Shown: positions 54,787 through 63,528 of the stretch, piece by piece
Layout of the letters: each line of letters begins with the position of its first letter
Numbering within the stretch: position 1 is the stretch's first letter
Origin: CAWGYT01 sp963826795
GTDB taxonomy: Bacteria > Planctomycetota > Planctomycetia > Pirellulales > Pirellulaceae
DNA length: 64,000 nucleotides
Assembly (NCBI GenBank): GCA_963826795.1
Contig: CAWGYT010000010.1
Coordinates: 558,001-622,000 of the forward strand
Reading direction: 5' to 3'
Made by a program: the position numbers and the translations under genes
Notes under the pieces: model-generated
What the model saw: only the letters and a program-made list of their open reading frames with translations
Database searches by the model: none
Told to the model about the DNA's origin: nothing

Positions 54787-56441
54787 TCGTGCGACTCCGG
54801 TCGGGTTCCGAACAGCCACAGGACGAAGACGAGCGCAAGCGTTCCCAAAGGAAGCAACAGCCACACGGAGACTCCCAGGCCGACCGGGAGCGTACCAAAC
54901 AGCACGGACATCGCGGCGACGACCAGCGCGTAGGGTAGCTGAGTCCAGACGTGGGCCGTGTGCTCACAGCCGCAGGCCTGAGATGAAAGGACGGTCGTAT
55001 CGGAAATCGGCGAGCAATGGTCGCCAAAGATCGAGCCTGCCAGGACGCTGCCCACCGTGGCCGCCATCACCGGGTGGCTCTGCCAGGCTCCGTCCGGCTG
55101 GGCGGCAATGACACCATAGGCGAGGGGGATCGCGACGGGCATCACGATCGCCATGGTTCCCCAACTCGTCCCCGTCGCAAACGAGATGATCGCCGCCAGC
55201 AGAAAGATCAGCGTCGGCATCCCGTGCGCGAGGTACTGGCCCGCAGGACCGGCCCCGTCGGGTCCGGAGATGAGACCGGCCAGGTATTCGCCCGTGTAGA
55301 GTCGATAGTCTTGCACGGCGTACTCTGCGGCGGGATCCGCGGGGGGGCGTTTAGGCACCGGGTCGTGCCCCGTCATGGACGAAAGGGCGGAGGCGAGCCA
55401 GAGCACGGCGAGCGCGGGCAACATGGTCTGCGCGCCGCGGGCGATCGCCGATTCCGTCTCACGCCAAGTCAGTAACCGCTGAGCGAGCGCCAGAACGACC
55501 GCGACGACCAGCCCGACGAGGGCTCCCCAGAGGAGCGCGAAGTACGAGTCGGCCGCACCGAAGATCTGCCATTGCGATGCGGATTTCGCCTGATCTGCCA
55601 GCGCCGCCCGTCCGGTCAATCGCAGAAACCACAGGACCGCGACAAGCGTCGCCAAGACGGGCAAGATCGCATTCCACCAACCCGAGGCCTGCACGACGTC
55701 CTGAGGTCGAGCGTCGCGATCGGCGGGGGGCGACGAGCGGAGGCACCGCCGTTCGGCCTGAAGCATGGGGCCGAAATCCCGTTGCATCAGGCCCACGAGC
55801 AGCACGAAGGCGAGCGACCACAACACGTAGAAACGATACGGAATGCTTTGAATGAACAGCCGAAACGCAGAGACTGAATTGTCTTCCAGGCCGAGTCCAT
55901 CCAGTCCCGCTCGGACGAATTCGATTTCGCCTGCCACCCAGGTCGAGATGACGGCCAATCCCGCCACAGGAGCAGCCGTCGAGTCGACCAGATACGCCAG
56001 TTTCTCCTTGCTGATTTTCAGACGCTCGCAAAGGGGTTGGAGCGTGTTCCCCAGCAGCAGTGTATTCGCGTAATCATCGAAAAAGATCAGCATCCCCAGC
56101 ATCCAAGTGGCCACCTGGCCTCGTCGCCGATTGCAGGCCCATCGCGAAACGATCCGGACCAATCCCGCCATGCCGCCGGACCGCTCCACAACTCCGACCA
56201 TGGCGCCCATCAGCAGCGTGAACCCGAAAACGCGGAGGCGACTCTCCTCCACAAGCGAACTCCAAAGATGCAGCTCAAGCGTATCGGCGACGGCACGTGC
56301 CGGGTGCCCATGGCAGGTGATCATCGCCCCGGCGAAGAGCCCGAACAGCATCGAAAGCACAACGCGTCGCGTGGCGATCGCCAACGCGATGGCCACGAGG
56401 GACGGGAGCAAGCTCCACCAGCCGTAAGGATGTGCATTCAT
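54777..56441 (-). CDS. NhaC-family Na+/H+ antiporter-like membrane protein
   Basis: This intact 554-residue integral membrane protein has about 12-13 hydrophobic spans, the first starting near residue 10. Family marks are the charged-residue motif LIFFDDYANTLLLGNTLQPL (about residues 119-138), STAAPVAGLAVISTWVAGEI, FATGTSWGTMAIVMPVAIPL and GSIFGDHCSPISDTTVLSSQACGCEH. These fit the NhaC/YuiF-type antiporters that exchange sodium for protons, or in some members take up organic acids. A central cytoplasmic loop (about 230-250) is polar. The last residues and stop codon overlap the tRNA-like fragment, so the C-terminus may have been rewritten by an insertion. Confidence 0.9.
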   Translation of the reverse strand: MNAHPYGWWSLLPSLVAIALAIATRRVVLSMLFGLFAGAMITCHGHPARAVADTLELHLWSSLVEESRLRVFGFTLLMGAMVGVVERSGGMAGLVRIVSRWACNRRRGQVATWMLGMLIFFDDYANTLLLGNTLQPLCERLKISKEKLAYLVDSTAAPVAGLAVISTWVAGEIEFVRAGLDGLGLEDNSVSAFRLFIQSIPYRFYVLWSLAFVLLVGLMQRDFGPMLQAERRCLRSSPPADRDARPQDVVQASGWWNAILPVLATLVAVLWFLRLTGRAALADQAKSASQWQIFGAADSYFALLWGALVGLVVAVVLALAQRLLTWRETESAIARGAQTMLPALAVLWLASALSSMTGHDPVPKRPPADPAAEYAVQDYRLYTGEYLAGLISGPDGAGPAGQYLAHGMPTLIFLLAAIISFATGTSWGTMAIVMPVAIPLAYGVIAAQPDGAWQSHPVMAATVGSVLAGSIFGDHCSPISDTTVLSSQACGCEHTAHVWTQLPYALVVAAMSVLFGTLPVGLGVSVWLLLPLGTLALVFVLWLFGTRPESHDSA

Positions 56442-56604
56442 TCCGCATGCGCCCGGTCGCGATTGATTTGCCGCCTATTGTTCGGAGACTCACTGCCTGG
56501 CGTCAGGTGCAGTCAAATCCACAGCCCCTTGGCTGTGCCACAGCTTAATATCGGGATGCGTTGGGCGAAACCGACTCGTGCATTTTCAAAGTAAAGAATC
56601 GGCC

Positions 56605-56695
56605 CGCCTCGGCAGGGTGAAGCTCCGGCTGAGCCGTGCGAAGGACGGCGCGCCACGCAAGTTCGGCTCGGCAGGAGCCTCGCCCTCCCGGTCGA
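56605..56695. repeat. Variant copy of the dispersed GGGCGAGGCTCC hairpin repeat
   Basis: Arms GGCAGGGTGAAGCTCCGGCT (from 56611) and GGCTCGGCAGGAGCCTCGCC (from 56665) are inverted copies separated by about 30 bp. They match the hairpin arms inside the 237-bp repeats at 26.7 and 29.5 kb. The rest of 56442-56758 holds nothing gene-like. Confidence 0.6.
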
Positions 56696-56758
56696 CCTAC
56701 CCCCAAACGAAGCCGTGATGAAACACGAGGCGTGGATGTCACCCCGTGCCCCCGTCTC

Positions 56759-57550
56759 TCAGGAAATCGATGCGATGCGCGGAAGTCGCTTTGCCAGGAT
56801 CGCGATTTGCCGCGAGCCGTGCCGCAGGGCGAACAGCGTCGCCGGTTCGCCTTCCGGCTGGCTGAGTTGCCGCTGCCAATCGGACGGATTCAGGTCGGTG
56901 CCTCGCTGTTTCACCTCGAGTCGTCCGATCCCGCGTTGCCGCACGGCGCGAAGCAGCGGCTTTTTTCGCAGCGGGAAGACCTCGAGTACTTCGAAGCAGC
57001 TGGTCCAGGCGTCTTCGATCCGAAGATCGCCCGAGAGGTATCCACCCCCGTCCGTGAGTGCGTGCAGGGCGTGACGGGTCGCGACGGTTCCGGCCAGTCC
57101 GGCGGCGAGGACACAAGCCGCCGGTTCGATCACGTACCGTCCCACTCGCCGCTCGACTCGCAATTCGGCGTCCGCGGCTTCCTCCAGCGTTTGGGGTTGC
57201 CCCGAGGCGCTCAAGATCGTGGCCCGCCGGCGCCCGGCAGCGATTGCCAAGGGGCCGAACCAGGCGATCAGCTGTTGGCACTCGCGATGATGCCCGATCC
57301 ACTCCAGCTCGGCGTCACGCAGCCACGGATCGGGTGTCGCCGTTGCCGGCGCCAGTTTGAGCGCCAGTCCGGCGGGATGAGCCCGCCACCGCTCGATCAC
57401 GGACGGGTTCGGCTCATGCCAAGCCGGCGCGACGGAGCGTCGTTGGCTTGGCCGTCGATCCGGGTCCAGATGAATCGCCACCTCCGGCAGGACGTCAAGT
57501 TGGGCGACGTCGCCGCAGGTGGCCCGCGCCCGGCGCTCCGCCGTCTCGTC
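56759..57550 (-). CDS. Class I SAM methyltransferase with THUMP-like C-terminal region, C-terminal segment
   Basis: This frame holds the second half of the methyltransferase gene that starts at 57981. Useful text begins near 57550 (CDETAERRARATCGDVAQLD), continues with the catalytic-loop stretch LPEVAIHLDPDRRPSQRRSV (DPxR-type) and then a domain with GLALKLAPATATPDPWLRDA, ELEWIGHHRECQQLIAWFGP and ECQQLI-type helices. The ending includes SCFEVLEVFPLRKKPLLRAV and RQRGIGRLEVKQRG, typical of the THUMP-like C-terminal domain of this bacterial methyltransferase family. One missing base near 57555 separates it from the N-terminal half. Its substrate, perhaps RNA, is not known. Confidence 0.75.
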   Translation of the reverse strand, partial: DETAERRARATCGDVAQLDVLPEVAIHLDPDRRPSQRRSVAPAWHEPNPSVIERWRAHPAGLALKLAPATATPDPWLRDAELEWIGHHRECQQLIAWFGPLAIAAGRRRATILSASGQPQTLEEAADAELRVERRVGRYVIEPAACVLAAGLAGTVATRHALHALTDGGGYLSGDLRIEDAWTSCFEVLEVFPLRKKPLLRAVRQRGIGRLEVKQRGTDLNPSDWQRQLSQPEGEPATLFALRHGSRQIAILAKRLPRIASIS

Positions 57551-57981
57551 GCATCGCGCCACGCGACGAGATTGTGCTGAGCCAAATACACCTGAATCGG
57601 CTCGCGGTCGACGCCCTCGGCGGGCCCCCGTTGCGCCAGCTCGCGGAGATCTCCTCCCAAGCCACAACACAGATCGGCGACGGGATCGTCCGACCGAAAA
57701 CGGGACGCCTTGTAGCCTGCCGTCAGCGGATCGCTCGCCTGCTGCAATCCGGTTTCCTCGAACAGCATCCACGCGGCCTCCGGGAATCGTCGTTCGGCGC
57801 GCTGGCGGAGCCGGCTCTGAGTGAGTACCAGGTGCGTCTCCCAGGCCGACAGGTCCCGCCGAAGGCGACGCGCCCATTCGGTCACCGACGCCGGTTCTTG
57901 CGCAAGTCGCGTCAGCCAGCTCGAACCCTGGCCTTCGGCGAGCCAAATGTAATCGTCCAGCGTCGGAATCGAATTCATCAT
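57397..57981 (-). CDS. Class I SAM methyltransferase, N-terminal segment
   Basis: I start at the ATG of MNSIPTLDDYIWLAEG (57981 or 57978). The N-terminal 100 residues are helical (LTRLAQEPASVTEWARRLRR). The SAM-binding motif I, VADLCCGLGGDLRELAQRG, follows near residue 110, with the motif II acidic residue in GVDREPIQVYLAQHN. Useful text stops near 57555, where it passes to the other frame. The whole enzyme is about 407 residues. It is divergently placed from the membrane-anchored protein at 58214, with about 230 bp for promoters between them. Confidence 0.75.
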   Translation of the reverse strand: MMNSIPTLDDYIWLAEGQGSSWLTRLAQEPASVTEWARRLRRDLSAWETHLVLTQSRLRQRAERRFPEAAWMLFEETGLQQASDPLTAGYKASRFRSDDPVADLCCGLGGDLRELAQRGPAEGVDREPIQVYLAQHNLVAWRDATRRRSAGRGPPAATSPNLTSCRRWRFIWTRIDGQANDAPSRRLGMSRTRP

Positions 57982-58213
57982 CGTGCGACGGGTTGTTTCC
58001 TGGCGAGCGACGGCTCGATCTGCTTCGTCGATCCGGTCGGCCCGCGACACCGCTTGCTTCCGGATATCGGTGTCAGCCAATCACTGCTTGTCAATCCGAG
58101 AAGTCCAAATACCGGGGCGCGGTCGACCGCTTGGTCTTTCCTTGATGGCCGACGCCGTCGTGACCGATCCAGTACAGGATGAAGGCAATGGATCAGACAG
58201 GGGGAGTGTGCTG

Positions 58214-58966
58214 ATGCCTGGGCGAACGTTCCTGTTTGTGGGGATCTTGATCGTCGCGGTTGCGGGACCCTATCTGCTGAGTCGGCGAGGCGGCCCGAGT
58301 GGGCCAGCGGAGGGGAAGGCTCCTTCGCCAACGCTCTGGGACCGAGTTTCGCAGTGGGGAAGTGACGCGGCAACCCCCTCCCCGGACGCCGGAAACGCGG
58401 CAAACTTGGCGCTGCATGCGACGCAATCCGACGGCTTGCCGGGACGCCCGGTCCCGACGCAGCAATTGGGTGGGCCGGCCGGGATCTCGTTGCCGAATGC
58501 GATTCGATTGGACGTCACGCCCGAGTGGATTGCGCAGAATTGGGCCCGCGTCTCGACGCAACTGGCCGACCCGGACTACTATGGAGTGCGCGTTCCGCTG
58601 GTCACCGGGACAGAACTCCACGATGTCGCCGGGTCGCTGAGCCTGTACTTCAATGAAGAGCGGCGGCTGGAGCGGCTCATGTTTTATGGATACACGGGCG
58701 ACACCCAGCCGCTGGTCGCATTGATCGAGCAGCGTTTTGGAATGCGACGGTACGCGACGACGGCCAATGCCGGGCTGTACCTGGGATTCTATGGTCCCGA
58801 TCCCGTCGCCGTGATGTGGGTCGACGACAATCAGCTTCAGGAGGCCAATCAACCTCAATCGCGATACCGCGTGCAGCTCGAGCTCAACCTGCCCCGACCC
58901 GGAGCGACGCTCAGTCGTGAAACCCTTACCAAATTGCGTAAGTTACAGGACGCGAAGTTGCTCTGA
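58214..58966 (+). CDS. Membrane-anchored planctomycete protein (DUF6690-like)
   Basis: Starting at the ATG at 58214 (AGGGGGAG upstream) the protein is 250 residues with an N-terminal anchor MPGRTFLFVGILIVAVAGPY. A Pro/Gly/Ser-rich linker (about residues 25-80) precedes a compact C-terminal domain: PNAIRLDVTPEWIAQNWARV, LHDVAGSLSLYFNEERRLER, LMFYGYTGDTQPLVALIEQ, then a tail rich in polar residues ending SRETLTKLRKLQDAKLL. I recall similar planctomycete proteins classed as DUF6690; I have not checked. Function unknown. A longer upstream reading of the frame has no protein character and overlaps the methyltransferase promoter region. Confidence 0.7.
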   Translation: MPGRTFLFVGILIVAVAGPYLLSRRGGPSGPAEGKAPSPTLWDRVSQWGSDAATPSPDAGNAANLALHATQSDGLPGRPVPTQQLGGPAGISLPNAIRLDVTPEWIAQNWARVSTQLADPDYYGVRVPLVTGTELHDVAGSLSLYFNEERRLERLMFYGYTGDTQPLVALIEQRFGMRRYATTANAGLYLGFYGPDPVAVMWVDDNQLQEANQPQSRYRVQLELNLPRPGATLSRETLTKLRKLQDAKLL

Positions 58967-59062
58967 ACCCTGGCGGCGGACTCGGTCCGTCAGCCGGATG
59001 CAGGCACCCATCGCGGAGGTCGTCGTGGGAAGTCGTCACTTGACGGCGGAGGCGGGGAGCTG

Positions 59063-59941
59063 ATGGGGTCGCCGAGCTGGAACGTCGAATTGGTTCCGGA
59101 TTCGCAACGTGATCGCGTCCTGGGCGAATTGGCTCCCGAATGGGCTCCCGGCGGCCGCGGGCGTTTTCTCGATTACTTGCTGTTGGCCAAGCTGGGCCAG
59201 GCGGCACGCGCGGTCGTGGCCGCGTACCGCTGCGGCGACATCCTGGAGATCATGCCCCCGACGGCTCGGGACTCGGTCCCTGGGGTGGTTCAACAGCGTC
59301 TGCTCAAGGCGCTCGAGCGGCAGATCGGGCAGCGGGAACCAACCACACTGCGACGGTTGGTGTTGCCTGAGACGACGGGCCTGAAAGCGGGATTTCTGGA
59401 GTCCTTGGAGTATCGTTGGATCGCCCAGGTTCGCTATGTGGCCGCGCCGGTCGAGCCGATTTGTGGGGGCACGTCGGCGCTGCGGTTAACTCGAATCGCC
59501 ATCGCGGATGATCCTGCCGGCCTGGAGGCCCTGTTCGAGGCGACCTGGCGAGATTCGCGCGACGGCGTGAATCAGACGGTGGTGCGAAAGCCTGGGCAGG
59601 ATCTGGCGGTCTATGCGGCCGATTGTCAGGCGGATCCTGACGCCTGGTACCGGGTGGAACTGGGACGGACCGAGATCGGTTGCGTTTTGCTCGACTCGAC
59701 CGGACCGGCGGACGTGCCCTGGCGGATTCAGTATCTGGGACTGATTCCCGCGTTTCGAGGTCGCGGCCTCGGACGGGAACTGTTATGGGCTGTGCGCTCG
59801 CTTGGCAGCCAAGCGGGACGATCGGTCTGGGCGGCGGTCGACCAGGCCAATCTGCCTGCGCTGCGAGCGTATGAAGCGACCGGATTTCGCGTCTGGCAAG
59901 AGCGGCAATTGTGGATCAAACAAACTGGCGGGACGCCATGA
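59063..59941 (+). CDS. GNAT-family N-acetyltransferase
   Basis: The 292-residue protein has a degenerate N-terminal half (about 1-140, possibly a second, inactive GNAT fold) and a clear C-terminal GNAT domain. That domain shows LTRIAIADDPAGLEALFEAT, then VELGRTEIGCVLL, and the acetyl-CoA loop LGLIPAFRGRGLGRELLW (R/Q-x-x-G-x-G/A). NLPALRAYEATGFRVW is the usual family end. It transfers an acetyl group from acetyl-CoA to an unknown amine. It lies 97 bp after the DUF6690-like gene on the same strand, and the next gene is the DnaA-like one after a 500-bp gap. Confidence 0.85.
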   Translation: MGSPSWNVELVPDSQRDRVLGELAPEWAPGGRGRFLDYLLLAKLGQAARAVVAAYRCGDILEIMPPTARDSVPGVVQQRLLKALERQIGQREPTTLRRLVLPETTGLKAGFLESLEYRWIAQVRYVAAPVEPICGGTSALRLTRIAIADDPAGLEALFEATWRDSRDGVNQTVVRKPGQDLAVYAADCQADPDAWYRVELGRTEIGCVLLDSTGPADVPWRIQYLGLIPAFRGRGLGRELLWAVRSLGSQAGRSVWAAVDQANLPALRAYEATGFRVWQERQLWIKQTGGTP

Positions 59942-60446
59942 AATGGAGCGGATGGAACCAAGCCGCGAGGCCGACGCGCGTGCGGGATGCCGACTTGAGA
60001 ATCCGATGCGCGGCAGGCGAGTCGGATCGGCGACGGGGCGAGCCAGGAATTCGCGAACTTTGAGAAATTCCCGCGAATTGTCCGTGTAGAACGTGGCTCG
60101 ACGAGCAGCGTGCGGCCGGCTTATCGAACAGTTATCCACCTGGACGAGACCGGCTCCGGGTCCAATCGGCACGGGGAAGCCTGCCAGTTTTTCCGAAGAA
60201 TGAACGACTTCTGTCGGCGAATTGTGAATTCGCTCCCAGAGGTTGCAGCAACGGTTTGACAGCATGCCGGTCGAAAGTAAAATCGGTCACTCGGACGTTA
60301 ATCAACCAAGTGGCAACCGTCTTTCTCCGCTGCGGAAGGAAGACGAATCTTGGCCTGTTTTTTTGGTCGTCGTCATAAACAGGCGTGCGTGCTGAATCGT
60401 GAGTTTTTGCGCTCGCGGTGCGCGCTGATACAAGGAAGCGCAGGAA
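59942..60446. other. Intergenic region upstream of the DnaA-like gene with one DnaA-box-like site
   Basis: No gene is visible. TTATCCACC at 60132-60140 matches the DnaA box TTATCCACA at eight of nine bases. I saw no second strong copy and no AT-rich unwinding region, so an origin is not supported. The site could allow autoregulation of the downstream gene, as occurs for dnaA in other bacteria. A ribosome binding site (AAGGA, about 60432-60436) ends the region. Confidence 0.45.
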
Positions 60447-61586
60447 GTGGTTCATTGCGATACGGAGATCGTGTCGAAGGTTCGCGCCTTGCTCGAAGCC
60501 GAGTTAGGTGAGGATCGCTTCGAACTCTGGTTCGGAACGGAAACTCGTTTCGAATGGACCGAGCAGGCGTTTCGCATCGCCGCCGATTCCAGTTTTCGTG
60601 TGGAACGTTTGCGCAAGAGCCTGCATCGCGAGATTGAAAGCGTGGTGCAGTCGGTTGTGGGCGTGGGCACGTCCGTCGAATTTCGAGTTGACGAGCAGTT
60701 AGCCACGCCCTTCGCGCCGGTGACGGTCAAGGATTCGGTCCAGCCCCGGAAAGCGGTGCCCGACGCCGCGATCGAGTCGCTCATTCCTGTGCGGGCGTCC
60801 GGGACCCAGGCCTCGCTCGAAACGAGGGCTGCGAGCGACGGGCCGTTTCCAACCGGGGCGACCGGACATCGGGCGATGGCGGGTTCCCGGGGCCGGAAAT
60901 TCGCCCGCTTCGCGACGTTGATTCGAGGCGCTTCGAACCAAATCGCAATCGGCGCGGCCGAACTCGTCGTGCGACAGCCTGGGCAAATCAATCCGCTGTT
61001 TGTCCATGGTCCCACGGGCGCAGGCAAGACGCACTTGTTGGAGGGAATTTGGAGCGAAGTCCGGCGGCGCGGCGGCCGACGCATCATTTACCTGTCGGCC
61101 GAGCAGTTCACGACCTACTTTCTTCAGGCATTGCGGGGCAGCGGATTGCCGAGTTTCCGACAGAAGTACCGGGCAGTCGACCTGCTGGTCCTGGATGATG
61201 TCCATTTCTTTGCGGGGAAACAAGCCACGATCACGGAGTTATTGCATACGATCGACGCGCTCCTCCGTGAGTCGCGGCAGGTTGTGCTCTCGGCGGATCG
61301 ACCGCCCAGCGAGTTAAGGGATCTGGGCGGCGATTTACAAGCGCGAATCCACGGGGGACTTGTCTGTGCGCCTGCAGCCTCTGGACGAGGTCACTCGGCG
61401 TCGACTTCTCGAACAATTCTCGCAGCAGCGGCAGCTCGGTATCTCGGCGGAAATGCTGGATCTCTTGGCCCAGCGGACGCCGGGCGATGCGCGGCAGCTG
61501 GCGGGGCTGATCAACCGCCTGTGGGCCACGGCTCAGGCCTTTGGCTCGGGAGTCTCCCCGACCTTGATCAACGAAGTTCTGGATGA
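60447..61586 (+). CDS. dnaA: DnaA-like replication initiator ATPase, N-terminal and AAA+ segment
   Basis: The gene starts at a GTG (60447). Residues 1-85 match DnaA domain I (VRALLEAELGEDRFELWFGT, RIAADSSFRVERLRKSLHRE). A linker of about 65 residues is followed by the AAA+ domain: Walker A GPTGAGKTH (near 190), Walker B VDLLVLDDVHFFAGK (near 250), and sensor 1 VVLSADRPPSEL. Coding sense stops near 61345 and passes to the next frame (HGGL then SVRLQPLDEV), one extra base being present. Walker A differs from the usual GGVGLGKTH of DnaA and domain I is divergent, so this may be a second DnaA paralogue. It is not next to dnaN. Confidence 0.75.
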   Translation: MVHCDTEIVSKVRALLEAELGEDRFELWFGTETRFEWTEQAFRIAADSSFRVERLRKSLHREIESVVQSVVGVGTSVEFRVDEQLATPFAPVTVKDSVQPRKAVPDAAIESLIPVRASGTQASLETRAASDGPFPTGATGHRAMAGSRGRKFARFATLIRGASNQIAIGAAELVVRQPGQINPLFVHGPTGAGKTHLLEGIWSEVRRRGGRRIIYLSAEQFTTYFLQALRGSGLPSFRQKYRAVDLLVLDDVHFFAGKQATITELLHTIDALLRESRQVVLSADRPPSELRDLGGDLQARIHGGLVCAPAASGRGHSASTSRTILAAAAARYLGGNAGSLGPADAGRCAAAGGADQPPVGHGSGLWLGSLPDLDQRSSG

Positions 61587-61923
61587 GCTGTTTCCCGATG
61601 CAGGTGGCATGATTCGGCTGGACGATATCCAGCGCGCTGTCTGTCATGAGTTTGGGATCGACGCGGAACTGCTACGCTCCGATGGTCGATCCCGCCGAAT
61701 CAGTCATCCACGGATGCTCGCCATGTGGCTCGCCCGAAAACTGACCCGTGCCGCCTTGACGGAGATCGGCGAGTTTTTTGGGCGGCGGAGCCACAGCACG
61801 GTTGTTTCCGCTCAGCACAAAGTCGAAAAGTGGGTCAATCAGGGCGAGCGGATTGCGTGCGCCCAGCAAGAGTGTGACGTTCGGGCTGTTCTCTCGCGAT
61901 TGGAAAAACGCTTACGGGCCTGA
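61360..61923 (+). CDS. dnaA: DnaA-like protein, AAA+ lid and DNA-binding domain IV segment
   Basis: This frame carries the end of the AAA+ domain (SVRLQPLDEVTRRRLLEQFS, TPGDARQLAGLINRLWATAQ) and DnaA domain IV. Domain IV is LDDIQRAVCHEFGIDAELLR, SHPRMLAMWLARKLTRAAL and the signature helix GEFFGRRSHSTVVSAQHKVE, where classical DnaA has DHTTVMHA. The signature identifies a DnaA-box-binding helix-turn-helix. With the upstream segment the protein is about 490 residues, a normal length. The last 25 bp before the convergent oxidoreductase gene leave no room for a terminator hairpin. Confidence 0.8.
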   Translation: MSVRLQPLDEVTRRRLLEQFSQQRQLGISAEMLDLLAQRTPGDARQLAGLINRLWATAQAFGSGVSPTLINEVLDELFPDAGGMIRLDDIQRAVCHEFGIDAELLRSDGRSRRISHPRMLAMWLARKLTRAALTEIGEFFGRRSHSTVVSAQHKVEKWVNQGERIACAQQECDVRAVLSRLEKRLRA

Positions 61924-61948
61924 CATCATGCGGTCGCGAGGTATCGGC

Positions 61949-63265
61949 TTACACGAATTTCGTGATTCCGGGCATGGCCACTTCGGGGACGGGGACATCG
62001 CCGAATTCATAGGAGGCGGGCGTCAGATCTTCGGTCGAATTGAGTGCCTTGTCACGCTCGATCAGGTCGCCGGTATAGCAGGCCATTCGTCCCATGATGG
62101 CCATCAGCGTGCTGTGTGCCATGTAGACCCCGTTGTTGATGTGATTGCCCGTGCGGAGGCCGTGGAAAAGCTCTTTATGCTCCACATCGTACATGCTGGG
62201 ACTGGGGCCGCTGTATTTCCATTGATCTTTGCCGCGAATCGAATTGTTCAGCAACTCGGCGGTGCCTTGCGTGCCATACACGAAATCTTCGACCTCGTTC
62301 TTGCAGTTTTGCATTTGCCGCGTATAGGAGAACACCTTCAAGCCATTGTCAAACTCGAAACAGACCGCGTGGTGGTCGTAAATGTTGCCCCATTTTTCCC
62401 CGGTTCGAACCTGGCGTCCGCCGAGTCCGAAACAGCGCGCGGGCAATTCGTCGTTCATCAGCCAGACGGCCTTGTCCAGGCTGTGAATATGCTGCTCGAC
62501 GATGTGGTCACCCGAGAGCCAGGTGAAGTAGAGCCAGTTCCGGATCTGGTACTCCATTTCGCTCCATTCGGGCTTTCGGCCTCGATGCCAAAGGGTTCCG
62601 GTCAGATAGTTGGTGTGAATCGCGACCAGGTCGCCGATGGCCCCGTCCTTGATGCGATTGACCGTGGCCCGTACGCCGTAGTCATATCTCCAGCACAGCC
62701 CGGATACGATGCTGAGGTTTTTTTCCTTCGCCTCGCGCACCGTCTCTAACACCCGTCGCACGCCGGGAGCGTCAACGGCGACGGGCTTTTCGCAGAAAAC
62801 GTGCTTGCCCGCTGCGATCGCCGCTGCCAGATGACGCGGGCGAAAATGAGGCGTGGCGGCCAGGATGACCACCTCGACATCGGAATCCATGACTTGCTGG
62901 TAGGCGTCGAAACCGGTGAAGCAATGGTCGTCATCGACCGCAAATCGCTCGGCCATATCCTCGGCCTTTGCGGAATTCTCGACATTTCGCCGGCTGCTGG
63001 TCAAACGATCTTCGAACAGGTCCGCCATTACAGTCAGCTTGACATTGTTGTCAGCACGCATCGCGTTGATCGCGGCCATGCTTCCACGGCCTCCGCAGCC
63101 AATCACGCCGATCTTGATCGTTTCGTCACCGGCCGCGTGAACCATCCGGTGGCTACTGAGCGATCCGGCCAGCGCACCGCCAACAATCGTCGCGGTTCCG
63201 TGCTTGATGAACTGTCGACGGTCGTTCGGCGGAGTCTTGTCCGATGCGGGCGTGGTGTTCGGCAT
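61949..63265 (-). CDS. Gfo/Idh/MocA-family oxidoreductase with Tat signal
   Basis: The 438-residue enzyme has a twin-arginine signal (NDRRQFIKHGTATIVGGALAG), so it is exported folded. The NAD(P)-binding Rossmann motif is IGVIGCGGRGSMAAI (near residue 53), and the family EKP motif is in GKHVFCEKPVAVDAP (near 160). The catalytic-region text WLSGDHIVEQHIHSLD, then TYDHHAVCFEFDN-like and EVEDFVYGTQGTAELL, fits planctomycete members that act on sugars or inositols. Planctomycetes encode dozens of such Tat-exported family members. Substrate unknown. AGGGACC lies just ahead of the start. Confidence 0.93.
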   Translation of the reverse strand: MPNTTPASDKTPPNDRRQFIKHGTATIVGGALAGSLSSHRMVHAAGDETIKIGVIGCGGRGSMAAINAMRADNNVKLTVMADLFEDRLTSSRRNVENSAKAEDMAERFAVDDDHCFTGFDAYQQVMDSDVEVVILAATPHFRPRHLAAAIAAGKHVFCEKPVAVDAPGVRRVLETVREAKEKNLSIVSGLCWRYDYGVRATVNRIKDGAIGDLVAIHTNYLTGTLWHRGRKPEWSEMEYQIRNWLYFTWLSGDHIVEQHIHSLDKAVWLMNDELPARCFGLGGRQVRTGEKWGNIYDHHAVCFEFDNGLKVFSYTRQMQNCKNEVEDFVYGTQGTAELLNNSIRGKDQWKYSGPSPSMYDVEHKELFHGLRTGNHINNGVYMAHSTLMAIMGRMACYTGDLIERDKALNSTEDLTPASYEFGDVPVPEVAMPGITKFV

Positions 63266-63528
63266 GGGGTCCCTTTGGTGATGAGATTTACTTTTCGGAT
63301 GGAACGGAACGCGGAGGGAGGCCGGCGTTGGCCAGCACCGGATCAGGCGTATCCGGATCAGCGGGCGCGGGCGAAGCCTGAATCTTAATGTTCTTCGCCG
63401 CAGAATTCCAGAATCCCCATCTGGCGGGGAACCGTTCGCTGAAGGGCCGCGGCGGGCGGGCGACGTGATGACGCAGGACGTCGTTCAGACGGCTGAACGT
63501 CGAATCGCCCCAGCACGGCAGGCGTGGC

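Noticed and set aside
59942..60446. Possible replication origin next to the DnaA-like gene
   Set aside because: Only one DnaA-box-like site and no AT-rich region were seen; dnaN and other origin neighbours are absent.
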